From Sedimentisphaerales bacterium (GTDB taxonomy: Bacteria; Planctomycetota; Phycisphaerae; Sedimentisphaerales; SM23-30): 34,613 nucleotides of DNA. Positions 34,238 through 34,613 of this stretch are shown here, piece by piece. Position 1 is the first letter of the stretch; each line of letters begins with the position of its first letter. Under the pieces are notes generated by a model. The model saw only the letters and a program-made list of their open reading frames with translations. It made no database searches and was not told the DNA's origin. The stretch is taken from contig JAFGKT010000041.1 in the NCBI GenBank assembly GCA_016928435.1, positions 1 to 34,613 of the forward strand, in the 5' to 3' direction. The translations under genes were made by a program, and so were the position numbers.

Positions 34238-34272
34238 ATTAACCCCCGGCCCACATCCCGGGGGTTTTTTAA
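34238..34272 (+). terminator. Terminator of the TTAGCCCCC repeat type
   Basis: AACCCCCGG and CCGGGGGTT form a 9-bp stem with an 8-base loop, followed by TTTTTT. It belongs to the dispersed hairpin family and is a convincing rho-independent terminator for the 81-residue protein gene. Confidence 0.85.
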
Positions 34273-34613
34273 TGCCAAAAAACTCCCATAACCAAATCAC
34301 CACCACCCCAAAAAGAGCCGCGAGCGTAAACGACCGGATTAACTAACCCCGACAAGATCGGTAATTCCGGACAACCAGCCAAATATTACCCAAGCAATTC
34401 CCTGACCCATCGTCCAAATTATACTCCCGACCACCCCCCCCTGTGCCCGACACCCTGCCCCTGGCAACTAATTCTCATTCGAGAACATTAGTGCCCATTA
34501 GTGGTTCTCTTACTTTTCGCGTCTTTCGCGCTTTTCGCGGTTAAAAACTCCCTGACCGTATCGCCGGCATCTTGCCGGCTCCCCTGACCTCTCGCTCCAA
34601 TTGTGCCATCGCC
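34273..34613. other. Intergenic end of window
   Basis: No gene is supported. A TCCGCG-type repeat variant (TTTTCGCGTCTTTCGCG, then CTTTTCGCGGTT) lies at about 34513-34542, and a short palindrome (GCCGGCATCTTGCCGGC) near 34562. Confidence 0.45.

Noticed and set aside
18095-34272. CRISPR array from the repeated GTTAGCCCCC units
   Set aside because: Copies lie kilobases apart between genes, vary in sequence and form hairpins; there are no regular spacers and no cas genes.

Overview
This is a bacterial chromosome window from a Gram-negative organism. Kdo genes (kdsD, kdsC) and an LptC-like protein show an LPS-type outer membrane. The oversized LptC-like protein, the carbohydrate-active proteins, the many dispersed intergenic hairpins and the loosely packed same-strand genes suggest Planctomycetota (Phycisphaerae-like) or a PVC relative. 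That placement is inference; there is no rRNA or other phylogenetic marker here.

Layout. (1) 1-6.5 kb is a carbohydrate region: a 5'-truncated clan GH-G type glycosidase, a secreted protein with a CBM9-like domain and a TIM-barrel domain, a Gfo/Idh/MocA oxidoreductase with an added cysteine cluster, and a divergent AraC-type regulator. (2) 6.69-15.35 kb is an accessory hotspot at an initiator tRNA gene. One intact tRNA-fMet (15279-15352, minus strand) and two 43-base copies of its 3' part (6686-6728 and 10014-10056) bound two tandem integrative elements, neither with an integrase. Element A carries a compact DUF488 / spore-photoproduct-lyase-like / radical SAM operon. Element B carries an AAA ATPase with a DUF4143 domain, a second radical SAM protein of the same type, and a convergent putative methyltransferase. 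A 948-base group II intron fossil sits directly after the tRNA terminator; comparison with the uninterrupted copy in element A gives its ends to the base. (3) 15.5-19.2 kb holds a PpiC-type foldase lipoprotein, a universal stress protein and an NAD-dependent epimerase. (4) 19.5-26.8 kb is a leucine cluster: leuA behind a possible leucine-rich leader peptide, leuC, a MetB/MetC-family PLP enzyme, leuD, an inserted MntA/HepT toxin-antitoxin pair, and leuB. (5) 27.0-33.2 kb holds a GcvT-fold protein, then kdsD, kdsC and a 1052-residue LptC/LptA-like protein, matching the usual kdsD-kdsC-lptC order. (6) 33.3-34.6 kb holds a broken reading frame, an unrecognised 81-residue protein and a strong terminator.

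Between the plus-strand genes from 18 kb onward there are at least ten copies of a GC-rich hairpin (GTTAGCCCCC ... GGGGGTTCGAAC), plus other repeat families. From about 6.6 kb rightward the plus strand is C-rich over G whatever strand the genes lie on, while 1-6.6 kb is not.

The best candidate for an undescribed system is the tRNA-fMet hotspot: two related integrase-less elements in tandem, both carrying SPL-like radical SAM enzymes, one with DUF488 and one with a DUF4143 ATPase and a methyltransferase-like protein. Nucleic acid repair, nucleic acid modification or defence are possible roles, all inferred.
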